Shown piece after piece: positions 53,427 through 61,311 of a stretch of DNA of 64,000 nucleotides. Below the pieces are notes generated by a model. It ran no database searches, was not told where the DNA came from, and saw only the letters and a program-made list of their open reading frames with translations. Made by a program: the position numbers and the translations under genes. The DNA lies in the NCBI GenBank assembly GCA_965232105.1, contig OZ246956.1, positions 4,774,001-4,838,000 on the forward strand. The letters run 5' to 3'. Origin of the DNA: Multivorans sp965232105. GTDB lineage: Bacteria > Acidobacteriota > Thermoanaerobaculia > Multivoradales > Multivoraceae. How positions within the stretch are numbered: the first letter of the stretch is position 1; each line of letters starts with the position of its first letter.

Positions 53427-56027
53427 GTGGACGCCTGGGGCAAGTTCGACGAGGAGACTGGGAGCTTCCATCGCCTGGAGCATCACTGCGCCGATGTAGC
53501 GGCCTGCTTTGAAGCACTGCTCCGCGAGCCCGTTCTGAGCGCACGGTTCGCCCGAGCGTGCGGCGCGGCGACTCTCGACGGCACAACTGCTGCACGACTG
53601 ACGTATCTCGCCTTCCTTCACGACTTCGGCAAGCTCAACGCCGGGTTTCAGTTCAAGGTGCCGCGGCCAGGAGGAGCAGTCGGTCGTCGCCCTAAGCCAG
53701 CGGGACACGTCGCCGAGGCACTGCTCTGCTTCGAGCAGCCCGAAGTCTGCGAGGTGCTGGGACTCCATCGCATCGTCGACGAGTGGGGGGAAGGCGTTGT
53801 CCCTCTCCTCTATGCGGCACTCGCCCACCACGGACGGCCGGCCCGCGGACCATCGCACCCAGGCCAAGGCCCGGCCGAACTCTGGAAGCCCTTCGCCGGC
53901 TACGAACCGCGCACCACCGCAAGCCTGCTCTACGACAGAGGGCGAACCTGGTTCCCGAGCGCTTTCGAGACCGGGCCCCCGATACCCGACGCACCAGCTC
54001 TCGCGCACCTCTTCGCCGGCGTGGTCGCGCTCGCCGACCAACTCGGATCCGATGAGGGAGCGTTCGAGTACGAACCTCGCCCGGATCCGCTCTACATGGA
54101 ACGCGCCCGCCGCATTGCCGCCAAAACCGTCGCCAGCAAGGGGTTCGCCCGGTCCGCCTGGTCGAGAGGCGTCCCCGTCGCCGATGTTCGGATGCTGTTC
54201 GGCCACCCCGAGCCGCGATCTCTGCAAGTCGCTGCGGCTTCGGCGTCGCTCGACAGCCCCTTGTTGATTCTGGAAAGCGAGACCGGCTCCGGCAAAACGG
54301 AGGCGGCCGTTCTTCGGTTCGCCGCACTCTGGCGAGCAGGTCTCGTCGACGGGCTCTACTTCGCAGTCCCCACGCGGTCCGCAGCGAAGCAACTGCACGA
54401 CCGCGTTCGCCGAGCGCTCGAGCGACTCTTCCCCTCGGCTGCCAAGGCACCCACGGCTCTGGCTGTACCCGGGTACATCCGAGCAGACACTGCCGAAGGG
54501 CGGCGCGCAGAGAAATTCCACGTCTACTGGGAGGACGAGCCTGACGAGGCCACGCGGCTGGCGCGCTGGTCGGCGGAGAGCGCCAGGAAGTTCCTGACCG
54601 CGCCGGCGGCGGTCGGGACTGTCGACCAGGCGCTCCTTGCCGGCCTGCAAGTCAAGTGGGCTCACTTTCGGGCCGCTGCTCTCACTCGCAGTCTGCTGGT
54701 GGTGGACGAAGTCCATGCGAGTGACGGCTACATGACGGAGTTGCTGCACGGCGTCCTGCATGGGCATCTCGCGCTCGGGGGCCACGCCCTGCTCATGTCG
54801 GCCACCCTCGGCTCCGCGGCGAACTCAAGGCTCGTCTCCAAGTCCCGCCGGCATGCCGCTCCAGCGCCAGACGACGCCGAAGCCATCCCGTATCCGGCTC
54901 TCACGCTCGCCGACGGCACCGGTGCGTCCCGGGTGTGCGCGATCCCGACGACCGGAATGCCGAAGGTGGTCGCGATAACGACCGCAGCCTTTCTGGAAGA
55001 GCCACGCGCCATAGCCCGCAGGGCGATCGCCGCTGCGCAGGACGGCGCCAAGGTCCTCGTGATTCGCAACACCGTCAAGAGTGCGCAAGCCACCTTCACT
55101 GCGCTGCTCGCTCAAGGCGGCGAAGACCTGGCGCTCAGAGTCGCCGACGGGCCGGCCCTCCACCACGGCCGATTCGCGGCCGAGGACCGGAAACTGTTGG
55201 ACAGTGCCGTCGAACTGGCGTTGGGGAAGGAGAACCGCTCGGCCGGCGGCGTTGTGGTCATCGGCACGCAGACACTGGAACAGTCGCTCGACATCGACGC
55301 CGACTACCTGATCACCGACATCTGTCCTGTAGACGTCCTGTTGCAGCGGTTGGGACGCCTTCATCGCCATGAGGCAACCGAGCGTCCAACAGGTTTCGCG
55401 GAACCTCTATCCCTCGTGCTGGCACCCGCTTCCGGTCTGGACGCCGGGCTCGACGGCTCGCTCCTCGAACACGGTCTCGGCGTCTCGGATCGCGGCGGGA
55501 TCTACACCGACCTCGTCGGGATCGAGGCAACGCGGCGACTCATCTTGAACCATCCACGGTGGGCCGTGCCGACGATGAACCGAATGCTGGTCGAGCGCGG
55601 AACTCACCGACAAGTGCTGCGGGAGCTGGCCGAGACGCTCGGCGAGGACTGGCTAACGCACTTGATGGCCGTGCGCGGACAGAACGCCGCCGAGACCGGC
55701 ATCGCCAAGAACCATGCGCTCACCCGGCGAGAGGCCTTCGACCAGGACCTGGTCTTCCCCGACCTCGACAGGAAGGTACGGACGCGGCTGGGCGAAGACG
55801 GCCCGCGCATCGAGCTCTCTTCCCCGGTGCCCGGGCCTTTCGGCAGCGATGTGGGTACCTTCAACCTGCCGGCGCACCTGTTCCTCCTTTTCCGGCGCGG
55901 CCTGCCCGGCAAGGAGGAAATCGAGGCCGCCAAGACGGAGTCGGCCGGGCCAGGCATCCTAGTTCTAACGGTCGGCGACCATCAACTCGTCTACGACCGG
56001 ACGGGGATTCGATCTCTCGCGCCGTGA
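53427..56027 (+). CDS. cas3: Type I-E Cas3 nuclease-helicase
   Basis: 866 residues from GTG 53427, with GAGGAG upstream. The HD nuclease domain has His15, Leu17, His20 and Asp23 (FHRLEHHCADV) and His65-Asp66 (FLHDFGKLN). The SF2 helicase has Walker A Lys290 (ESETGSGKTEAA), the DEVH box at 427-430, ALLMSATLGSAA, and QTLEQSLDIDADYLITD with LLQRLGRLHRH (motif VI). Cas3 is recruited by Cascade to unwind and degrade target DNA. All motifs are intact. The next cas gene lies 514 bp downstream, an unusually large gap filled by the RNA module described below. Confidence 0.97.
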   Translation: MDAWGKFDEETGSFHRLEHHCADVAACFEALLREPVLSARFARACGAATLDGTTAARLTYLAFLHDFGKLNAGFQFKVPRPGGAVGRRPKPAGHVAEALLCFEQPEVCEVLGLHRIVDEWGEGVVPLLYAALAHHGRPARGPSHPGQGPAELWKPFAGYEPRTTASLLYDRGRTWFPSAFETGPPIPDAPALAHLFAGVVALADQLGSDEGAFEYEPRPDPLYMERARRIAAKTVASKGFARSAWSRGVPVADVRMLFGHPEPRSLQVAAASASLDSPLLILESETGSGKTEAAVLRFAALWRAGLVDGLYFAVPTRSAAKQLHDRVRRALERLFPSAAKAPTALAVPGYIRADTAEGRRAEKFHVYWEDEPDEATRLARWSAESARKFLTAPAAVGTVDQALLAGLQVKWAHFRAAALTRSLLVVDEVHASDGYMTELLHGVLHGHLALGGHALLMSATLGSAANSRLVSKSRRHAAPAPDDAEAIPYPALTLADGTGASRVCAIPTTGMPKVVAITTAAFLEEPRAIARRAIAAAQDGAKVLVIRNTVKSAQATFTALLAQGGEDLALRVADGPALHHGRFAAEDRKLLDSAVELALGKENRSAGGVVVIGTQTLEQSLDIDADYLITDICPVDVLLQRLGRLHRHEATERPTGFAEPLSLVLAPASGLDAGLDGSLLEHGLGVSDRGGIYTDLVGIEATRRLILNHPRWAVPTMNRMLVERGTHRQVLRELAETLGEDWLTHLMAVRGQNAAETGIAKNHALTRREAFDQDLVFPDLDRKVRTRLGEDGPRIELSSPVPGPFGSDVGTFNLPAHLFLLFRRGLPGKEEIEAAKTESAGPGILVLTVGDHQLVYDRTGIRSLAP

Positions 56028-56062
56028 GTCCCTCTCGGGCTTTGAACCTCAAGATCACTATT

Positions 56063-56094
56063 GTACGAGGAGCAACGGAGGCGCTCCAAGATAT
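56063..56094 (+). promoter_or_regulatory. Site matching the mini-CRISPR pseudo-spacer
   Basis: This 32-bp site matches the pseudo-spacer at 56470-56501 at 25 of 32 positions. The first 5 and positions 7-17 are perfect (GTACG, GGAGCAACGGA). It lies 64-95 bp before the start of the short ORF, where its promoter must be. The three bases on its 5' side are ATT (the PAM position). A perfect palindrome CCAAGATATCTTGG (56086-56099) overlaps its end. Confidence 0.75.
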
Positions 56095-56157
56095 CTTGGT
56101 GTAGGATCACCTGTGCATGCACCTCATCAACTCATTGAACGAACAAAGGAAGTGACG

Positions 56158-56343
56158 ATGGACGACACGCAAAGGCCCGCTGAGCCGCGCACAAGCAGAA
56201 GGAGCCCATCCCACCGCAACGCCTACCCGTCGCCTCCGTTCGCCGACCCAAGAACAGAAACGCCCGCCGAGGTAGAACCTCGGCGGGCGGCCGCGTGGCG
56301 GTCCCGTCGTCCAAGGTCAAGACGCACCAAGGAACTAAGGTGA
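56158..56343 (+). CDS. Short Arg-rich ORF, CreT-like toxin RNA candidate
   Basis: 61 codons behind a strong ribosome site (AAAGGAAG, 7 bp before the ATG). Of 15 arginine codons, 7 are AGA or AGG, including a tandem AGA-AGG at codons 14-15, codons usually rare in GC-rich genomes. The predicted peptide (SRRSPSHRNAYP and on) is disordered and resembles no known protein. In known CreTA modules the toxin is an RNA with a strong ribosome site and minor codons that sequester a rare tRNA. The location between cas3 and cas8e and the upstream site matched by the mini-CRISPR fit that role. Whether the peptide or the RNA acts is unknown. Confidence 0.55.
   Translation: MDDTQRPAEPRTSRRSPSHRNAYPSPPFADPRTETPAEVEPRRAAAWRSRRPRSRRTKELR
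56261..56289 (+). terminator. Strong 13-bp hairpin inside the CreT-like RNA
   Basis: CGCCCGCCGAGGT-AGA-ACCTCGGCGGGCG is a perfect stem with a 3-nt loop. No U-tract follows, so it is more likely a structural element or a weak terminator of the short RNA than a canonical intrinsic terminator. Its position within the ORF would slow ribosomes after the early arginine codons. Confidence 0.5.
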
Positions 56344-56440
56344 GATGCCGGTTTCAAATCCGGCCGGGTCCGCTGCGTACATCGCCGACTTGGTTACTCA
56401 TCAGCGATATGACGAATCGTAACAGCCAGCACGACGCCAA

Positions 56441-56530
56441 ACTCCTCCGACCTCATCGGAGATTGACCTGTACGCGGAGCAACGGAAGCGCCCGTTGAAA
56501 TCGCGACCCCGCCACAGCGGGGAGAGCGCG
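56441..56530 (+). ncRNA. CreA-like mini-CRISPR: pseudo-repeat, 32-nt spacer, pseudo-repeat
   Basis: Pseudo-repeat 1 (56441-56469) aligns ungapped with the array repeat: 15 of 29 identical, the 8-nt handle ATTGACCT against ATAGACCC, and the stem CTCCGA/TCGGAG with its 3' arm at the same place. Pseudo-repeat 2 (56502-56530) keeps CCCCGC and GCGGGG exactly (17 of 29 identical). Between them are exactly 32 nt, the spacer length of the array. The spacer matches the site upstream of the short ORF. Cas6e could process the transcript and Cascade could use it to repress the toxin RNA. The element ends 11 bp before the cas8e ATG. Confidence 0.8.
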
Positions 56531-56541
56531 AGAGCGTCACC

Positions 56542-58125
56542 ATGCACAACTTCCTCACAGATCCACTGATTCGAGTCCGTCTCACAAACGGCCACTCGAC
56601 TGCGATGTCACTGCCGGGCCTCTTCGAGGCGGCGTCCGACGACGCCATCTTCACCTTTCCGGCCTTGCGACCTCACCAAAGGCACGCTTGGCACGCCTTC
56701 CTCGCCCAACTCGGCACGCTGGCAGTTCACCGCGCCAAGCTGACTGCTCTGCCATGCGCCGCAGCCGACTGGGGCTTGGCGCTACGAGATCTGACCGCCA
56801 AGTTCGAGGCCGACGAACCGTGGCAGTTGGTCATCGACGACCCCGCGCAACCGGCCTTCATGCAATGCCCGGCGGGCGACACGCTCAGCCAGTACCGCCG
56901 GCAAGTGGCAACGCCGGATGACCTCGATCTTCTGGTCACCTCGAAGAACCACGACGTGAAGCAGGGTGTCGCCAAGGCATGCGAGCCCGATGATTGGGCG
57001 TTCGCCTTGATCGACCTGCAGACGATGGCGGGGTTTCTCGGCGCCGGCAACTACGGAATCGCCCGGATGAACGGGGGGTTCTCCGCTCGGCCATGCCTGG
57101 GACTGGCCCCCGGCGAAGGCGGCTTCGGCGCGCACCTGTTCCATGACATGCGGAGAATGCTGGCGACGCGGGATGACCTGCTGGAAAACCTTCCCGACTA
57201 CTACCGCTCGGAGCAGGGAACGGCTCTCCTCTGGGTCGAGCCCTGGGACGGCGCGACATCCATCGGCCTCGAAGACCTCGACCCGTACTTCATCGAGATT
57301 TGCCGGCGGGTGCGCCTTCGAGTCGAAGGTCGAGGGATCGTCGCACGGACGGCGGGCTCGAAGAAGAGCCGGGTCGCGGCCAAGAGCGCCCGCGGCAACT
57401 TGGGCGACTTCTGGACGCCCGTCAGCAAGGACGATTCCAAGGCACTGTCGCTGTCACAGGCCGGCTTTCGCTACGACCGCTTGGCCAAGCTCCTCTTCGA
57501 TCGAGGCGCCCATGTTCTTCCGCGCGCGATGACCGCAGACGCGACCGGTAAAGAGCGCTGGCGAGTCGTGGCCCGCGGCATGGCGGGCGGCCAGGGCAAG
57601 ACCGACGGATACCACGAGCGGAACGACATCGTCTTCGGCCCGAGAACCGTAGCCGCCCTCGGTCGGCCGAGCGGACGCGACGAACTCGCAGCCGTCAGCG
57701 ATGCTCTCCTCCACGAGATCAAGGAGGTCCTCGACGCCTTGAGGCTCGGGATAGCCGTGGCGGCGAGCGGAGGGAAGCCGCTCAACGAGTTGAAGAAGGC
57801 CGACCGCCTGCGCGCGACCCCTTACGCCCGCCGCTTCGACGCAGCCATGGACCCGCTGTTCTTCGGAGCGATTGAGCGGAGATTCGTTGCGGGCGGCGAA
57901 GAGTCCAGGAATACCGCCCGCGCAAGCTTCGTGAGGGGCATGGTGGCCACCGCCGAGAAGCTGCTTGAGGAAGCGGTCGAATCCGTGCCCTGCCCCGCCA
58001 TTCGACGACAACGGGCCCGAGCGAGGGCCTTCAGCGCCTTCCAGGGGCGGCTGCGCGGCCCTCGAAGCGCATTCGCCGCTCAGCCGGAGATCTTCAGCCC
58101 ACAGGAGACCGCCGATGTCGAGTGA
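56542..58125 (+). CDS. cas8e: Cascade large subunit Cas8e (Cse1)
   Basis: 527 residues. It begins MHNFLTDPLIRVRL, the standard Cse1 opening, and continues PALRPHQRHAWHAFLAQLGTLAVHR with KNHDVKQGVAKACEPDDWAFALIDLQTMAGFLGAGNYGIARMNGGFSARP, typical Cse1 regions that help recognise the PAM and recruit Cas3. Length is normal for the family. Its leader carries pseudo-repeat 2, and no good ribosome site exists apart from GAGA 8 bp upstream, so cleavage or binding of that hairpin by Cas6e could control translation. It overlaps cse2 by 11 bp. Confidence 0.93.
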   Translation: MHNFLTDPLIRVRLTNGHSTAMSLPGLFEAASDDAIFTFPALRPHQRHAWHAFLAQLGTLAVHRAKLTALPCAAADWGLALRDLTAKFEADEPWQLVIDDPAQPAFMQCPAGDTLSQYRRQVATPDDLDLLVTSKNHDVKQGVAKACEPDDWAFALIDLQTMAGFLGAGNYGIARMNGGFSARPCLGLAPGEGGFGAHLFHDMRRMLATRDDLLENLPDYYRSEQGTALLWVEPWDGATSIGLEDLDPYFIEICRRVRLRVEGRGIVARTAGSKKSRVAAKSARGNLGDFWTPVSKDDSKALSLSQAGFRYDRLAKLLFDRGAHVLPRAMTADATGKERWRVVARGMAGGQGKTDGYHERNDIVFGPRTVAALGRPSGRDELAAVSDALLHEIKEVLDALRLGIAVAASGGKPLNELKKADRLRATPYARRFDAAMDPLFFGAIERRFVAGGEESRNTARASFVRGMVATAEKLLEEAVESVPCPAIRRQRARARAFSAFQGRLRGPRSAFAAQPEIFSPQETADVE

Positions 58126-58678
58126 CACAAGACCGAGACCAACGGCCGTGCCGAGCCTCAAGCACATCATCCCGGATCTGGCAAGGAGAATCGCCATCCT
58201 CGACCCGGGCTCCGCCGCCGCCCTACGCCGCGGACCCCTGAACGGCGCCGGCGCGGCAGCCTTCTGGAAGTTGCTCGAGCGTTACAGTCCCGATAGTGCG
58301 GAAGGTGCTGAACCCAGGTGGGCGGCACTGATTCAGGCGATCGCGATCCTGACGCCTAAGGGGCGGGTCGCGGGGAAGGAGTCGGCGCACCAAGGTACGC
58401 CGTCCATGGGCAAGGCCCTTCACGGGGCCGGCGTCTCGGAACTGCGTCTGGCGCGCCTGCTAGCGGCTCCACCCGACCAGCGTTCCGAACTTATGGTCCG
58501 CACCTGCCGGCGCCTGGCACACACCGACTTCAAGCGCTTCAATCTGGTCGCACTCGGCCAGTTCGTCCTCTCCAACGACAGCACACGCGCAGCCCGCCGA
58601 ATCGCTCGCGACTACTACCGCGCCGACCTTGCAGCGAAGCGCAAGTCCAAAGACAAGGAGACAACCCCCAATGCCTGA
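58115..58678 (+). CDS. cse2: Cascade small subunit Cse2 (Cas11)
   Basis: 187 residues from ATG 58115, inside the end of cas8e; the frame stays open further upstream. Helical protein with LNGAGAAAFWKLLERYSPD, RWAALIQAIAILTPKGR and RCRRLAHTDFKRFNLVALGQFVL-type segments that match Cse2. Two copies line the belly of Cascade and bind the non-target strand. It ends in a basic tail (AAKRKSKDKETTPNA) and overlaps cas7e by 8 bp. Confidence 0.92.
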   Translation: MSSDTRPRPTAVPSLKHIIPDLARRIAILDPGSAAALRRGPLNGAGAAAFWKLLERYSPDSAEGAEPRWAALIQAIAILTPKGRVAGKESAHQGTPSMGKALHGAGVSELRLARLLAAPPDQRSELMVRTCRRLAHTDFKRFNLVALGQFVLSNDSTRAARRIARDYYRADLAAKRKSKDKETTPNA

Positions 58679-59807
58679 CGCTCGCTTCCTCCAGATTCAC
58701 AGCCTGCACGGCTACTCCGCCGTGCTTCTGAATCGCGACGACTCCGGCCTGGCAAAGAGGATCCTCTACGGCGATGCCATGCGTACGCGGGTGTCGTCGC
58801 AGTGCCTCAAGCGCCACTGGCGAGTGGCGGACAGCCCGCATGCGCTTCAGCGAATCGACGGCGCTGTGGCGAGCGTCCGGTCCCGCGAGACGGTGAGTCG
58901 CCGAGTCATTCAACCCCTCCAGGATGCCGGCTACAGCGCCGACGTCACAGACGCCATTTCGACCGCCTTTCAGAAGGCCGTGTACGGCGACAAGGGTAAC
59001 GAGCGCAGCAGCCGCCAGCCGCTGCTGCTTGGTGAACCCGAAATCGAGTATCTCGCGGCCGAAGCGCTCAGAGTGGCTCGGGAACACGGGACTGACCCCA
59101 AGGCCGCAGCGAAGGCGGCGGAAGGCTGGCAGAAGAGCTCGAAGACGAACATGAAGGAGCTGCGAAAGAGCTGCTCCACCCCTGGAGGCATTGCCGCCGC
59201 GCTCTTCGGACGCATGGTCACGTCCGACGTGGAGGCGAACATCGACGCCGCGATACACGTCGCGCACGCCTTCACCGTGCATCGCGAAGAAAGCGAAAGC
59301 GACTACTTCACGGTCGTCGACGACCTCCAGGGGGTGGAGGACGATTCCGGCGCCGATCACATCGGAGAAACCGAGCTGACTTCGGGCCTGTTCTACGGCT
59401 ACGTAGTCCTGGATCGAAACGGGCTAGTCCGCAATCTGGGCGGAGACGCCGAGATGGCTGGCGAGGTCGCCCAGAGGCTCGTTCATCTGATTGCCACAGT
59501 ATCGCCCGGCGCCAAGCTAGGGTCGACCGCGCCTCACACCTACGCGAGTTGGATTCTGGTCGAGGCCGGCGACCGGCAACCGCGGAGTCTGGCCGAGGCG
59601 TATCGCGAGGCCTGCAAGCCAGACAGGTCGGTCGCCGCTGAGAGAGCGGCGCAATACCTCAGGAAGATCGACGGGCTTTACGAGACCGGCGAAGACCGGC
59701 AGTTCATCAGCCTCGAGGAGGCCGAAGTGTCGGGGGCCGAAAGGGCGGCGACGCTGCGGGACCTCGCTTCGTGGGCGGGAGCTGTCGTAAAGGACGGCAG
59801 GACCTGA
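58671..59807 (+). CDS. cas7e: Cascade backbone Cas7e (Cse4)
   Basis: 378 residues. ATG 58671 is inside the end of cse2. RFLQIHSLHGYSAVLLNRDDSGLAKRILYGDAMRTRVSSQCLKRHWR is the highly conserved Cas7e N-terminus, and DQ-type thumb segments follow. Six copies form the crRNA backbone whose thumbs flip out every sixth guide nucleotide, which bears on the mismatch pattern of the mini-CRISPR. It overlaps cas5e by one base. Confidence 0.96.
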   Translation: MPDARFLQIHSLHGYSAVLLNRDDSGLAKRILYGDAMRTRVSSQCLKRHWRVADSPHALQRIDGAVASVRSRETVSRRVIQPLQDAGYSADVTDAISTAFQKAVYGDKGNERSSRQPLLLGEPEIEYLAAEALRVAREHGTDPKAAAKAAEGWQKSSKTNMKELRKSCSTPGGIAAALFGRMVTSDVEANIDAAIHVAHAFTVHREESESDYFTVVDDLQGVEDDSGADHIGETELTSGLFYGYVVLDRNGLVRNLGGDAEMAGEVAQRLVHLIATVSPGAKLGSTAPHTYASWILVEAGDRQPRSLAEAYREACKPDRSVAAERAAQYLRKIDGLYETGEDRQFISLEEAEVSGAERAATLRDLASWAGAVVKDGRT

Positions 59808-60520
59808 TGCGCTGGATGCACCTGCGCCTTCGCGCTCCCATGGCCGCATTCGGCGGGGAGATCGTTGACGCTCATGGGGTGATTCGGACCATGCCGGCCC
59901 AGTCGATGTTCACCGGCCTGCTCGCGAACGCGCTTGGTTGGCTGCGGTCGATGCGAGCCGAGCACCAGGCGCTCCAGGAACGAATCGTCTTCGGCGCCGT
60001 GTGGGAGCGGGACATCGGTCTGAGCCGCATGACGGACTACCAGACCGCGCAACTCGGCAAGGACGATCGGGCGTGGACCACACACGGCACGCCCGCAGGG
60101 CGCGCAGGTGGAGCGGGAACCTACGTTGGGGCCCATCAACGCTGGCGTGAGTACCATGCCGACCTGCAACTGAGCGTCGTGCTGAGGCTGGAACCACCTG
60201 AAGCGCATCCCACGCTCGATGCGCTGGGCGCTGCCCTGGACAGACCGGCAAGGCCGTTGTTCATCGGCCGCAAGAGTTGCTTGCCTTCGGCGCGGATCTT
60301 TGGCGGCTGGCTGAACGCACCCACGGCACGAGAAGCGCTGGAGGCCGCTGCGCCCCCGAGCTCCGCGAAACGTCTCGCGTTCTGGCCGGCGACGGAAGGA
60401 ATCGATGGCGCCGACCGAGTCACGACCGTGACCGACGAGCGGAACTGGACCAGCGGGCTCCATGGCGGCGGGAGGGAGGTTTGCGAGGGCTCGGTCGCGT
60501 CCTCGCGAGGTGCGGAGTGA
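59807..60520 (+). CDS. cas5e: Cascade subunit Cas5e
   Basis: 237 residues from ATG 59807. MHLRLRAPMAAFGGEIVDAHGVIRTMPAQSMFTGLLANALG gives the Cas5 RAMP start and the Cas5e-specific loop; GRKSCLPSARIFGGWL lies near the end. Cas5e caps the 5' handle of the crRNA, so it should also read the pseudo-repeat handle. Overlaps cas7e and cas6e by one base each (operon coupling). Confidence 0.94.
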   Translation: MRWMHLRLRAPMAAFGGEIVDAHGVIRTMPAQSMFTGLLANALGWLRSMRAEHQALQERIVFGAVWERDIGLSRMTDYQTAQLGKDDRAWTTHGTPAGRAGGAGTYVGAHQRWREYHADLQLSVVLRLEPPEAHPTLDALGAALDRPARPLFIGRKSCLPSARIFGGWLNAPTAREALEAAAPPSSAKRLAFWPATEGIDGADRVTTVTDERNWTSGLHGGGREVCEGSVASSRGAE

Positions 60521-61305
60521 TGCTGAACCTGGTACACGCACCGCTCGACATGCGCAGACTCCACCGGTGGGCAGGCAGCCGCGGTCTGATGCGACGCCGT
60601 ACATTTGACGCTGGCTACGCCTTCCATGTTCTCCTGTCCGCCATGTTCGGCAAGGGTGTCCTCCAGCCCTTCCGTTTGTTCGCCTCGGAACGTCGGCGCA
60701 GCGCGGCGCTCTACGCCTACTCCGATGACGATCAAGCCAGCTTGCGACGGAGAGCGGCCTTCTCCGCTCCGCCCGATTGCGAAGAGGTCATTGACCCCCG
60801 GCGCCTCCGGTCGAAGTCGATGCCGGCGCACTTTGAGCAGGGCCAGCGCCTCGGCTTCGACCTCCGCCTTCGGCCGGTCCGTCGTCTGAGGAACGACCTT
60901 CCCGACCCACAACTCGGCTCCTCGCTGTCGAAGGGCAGCGAAGTAGACGCATTTAGGCTGGAGTTGTTGACTGGTTCTCCGGACAGCCTGGTTAAAGCGG
61001 GAGAGAACGCCGCCGGCAGTACGAACATCACACGCGAGTCGGTCTACCGGGATTGGCTTGCTGAACGGCTCGGCGACGCGGTGGCGGTGGACCAGTGCAA
61101 GTTGGCCGCGTTCCAACGAACCCGAGTGGTCCGCGGCAGCAACGGGAGGCCAGAGGGACCAGATGCAGTTCTCCACGGTACGGTGACCGTTACCAACCCG
61201 GACGAGTTCGCCCGCCTTCTCCGCAAGGGCGTCGGGCGGCATCGCGCCTACGGCTACGGAATGCTGTTGCTTCGACCGCCGGGCCGGCCTGCACCTGAGC
61301 GCTAG
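60520..61305 (+). CDS. cas6e: CRISPR RNA endonuclease Cas6e (Cse3)
   Basis: 261 residues from ATG 60520. The catalytic His is most likely His15 (LHRWAGSR), matching the N-terminal His of Cas6e enzymes, and the C-terminal glycine-rich loop is GVGRHRAYGYGMLLL. It cuts the repeat hairpin (CCCCGC/GCGGGG stem) at the base of the 3' side, leaving the 8-nt 5' handle ATAGACCC. It would also be expected to bind the two pseudo-repeats before cas8e. Confidence 0.95.
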   Translation: MLNLVHAPLDMRRLHRWAGSRGLMRRRTFDAGYAFHVLLSAMFGKGVLQPFRLFASERRRSAALYAYSDDDQASLRRRAAFSAPPDCEEVIDPRRLRSKSMPAHFEQGQRLGFDLRLRPVRRLRNDLPDPQLGSSLSKGSEVDAFRLELLTGSPDSLVKAGENAAGSTNITRESVYRDWLAERLGDAVAVDQCKLAAFQRTRVVRGSNGRPEGPDAVLHGTVTVTNPDEFARLLRKGVGRHRAYGYGMLLLRPPGRPAPER

Positions 61306-61311
61306 AGCTAG

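Noticed and set aside
56261..56289. Canonical rho-independent terminator.
   Set aside because: The stem is perfect but no run of U follows; annotated with low confidence as a hairpin.
56300..56372. A possible complete tRNA (73 nt with GGTCCCG/CGGGTCC ends and a T-arm-like hairpin).
   Set aside because: One acceptor mismatch, an 8-nt T-loop, a weak D-arm, a broken anticodon stem and no U33. Kept only as a T-arm-like hairpin finding.
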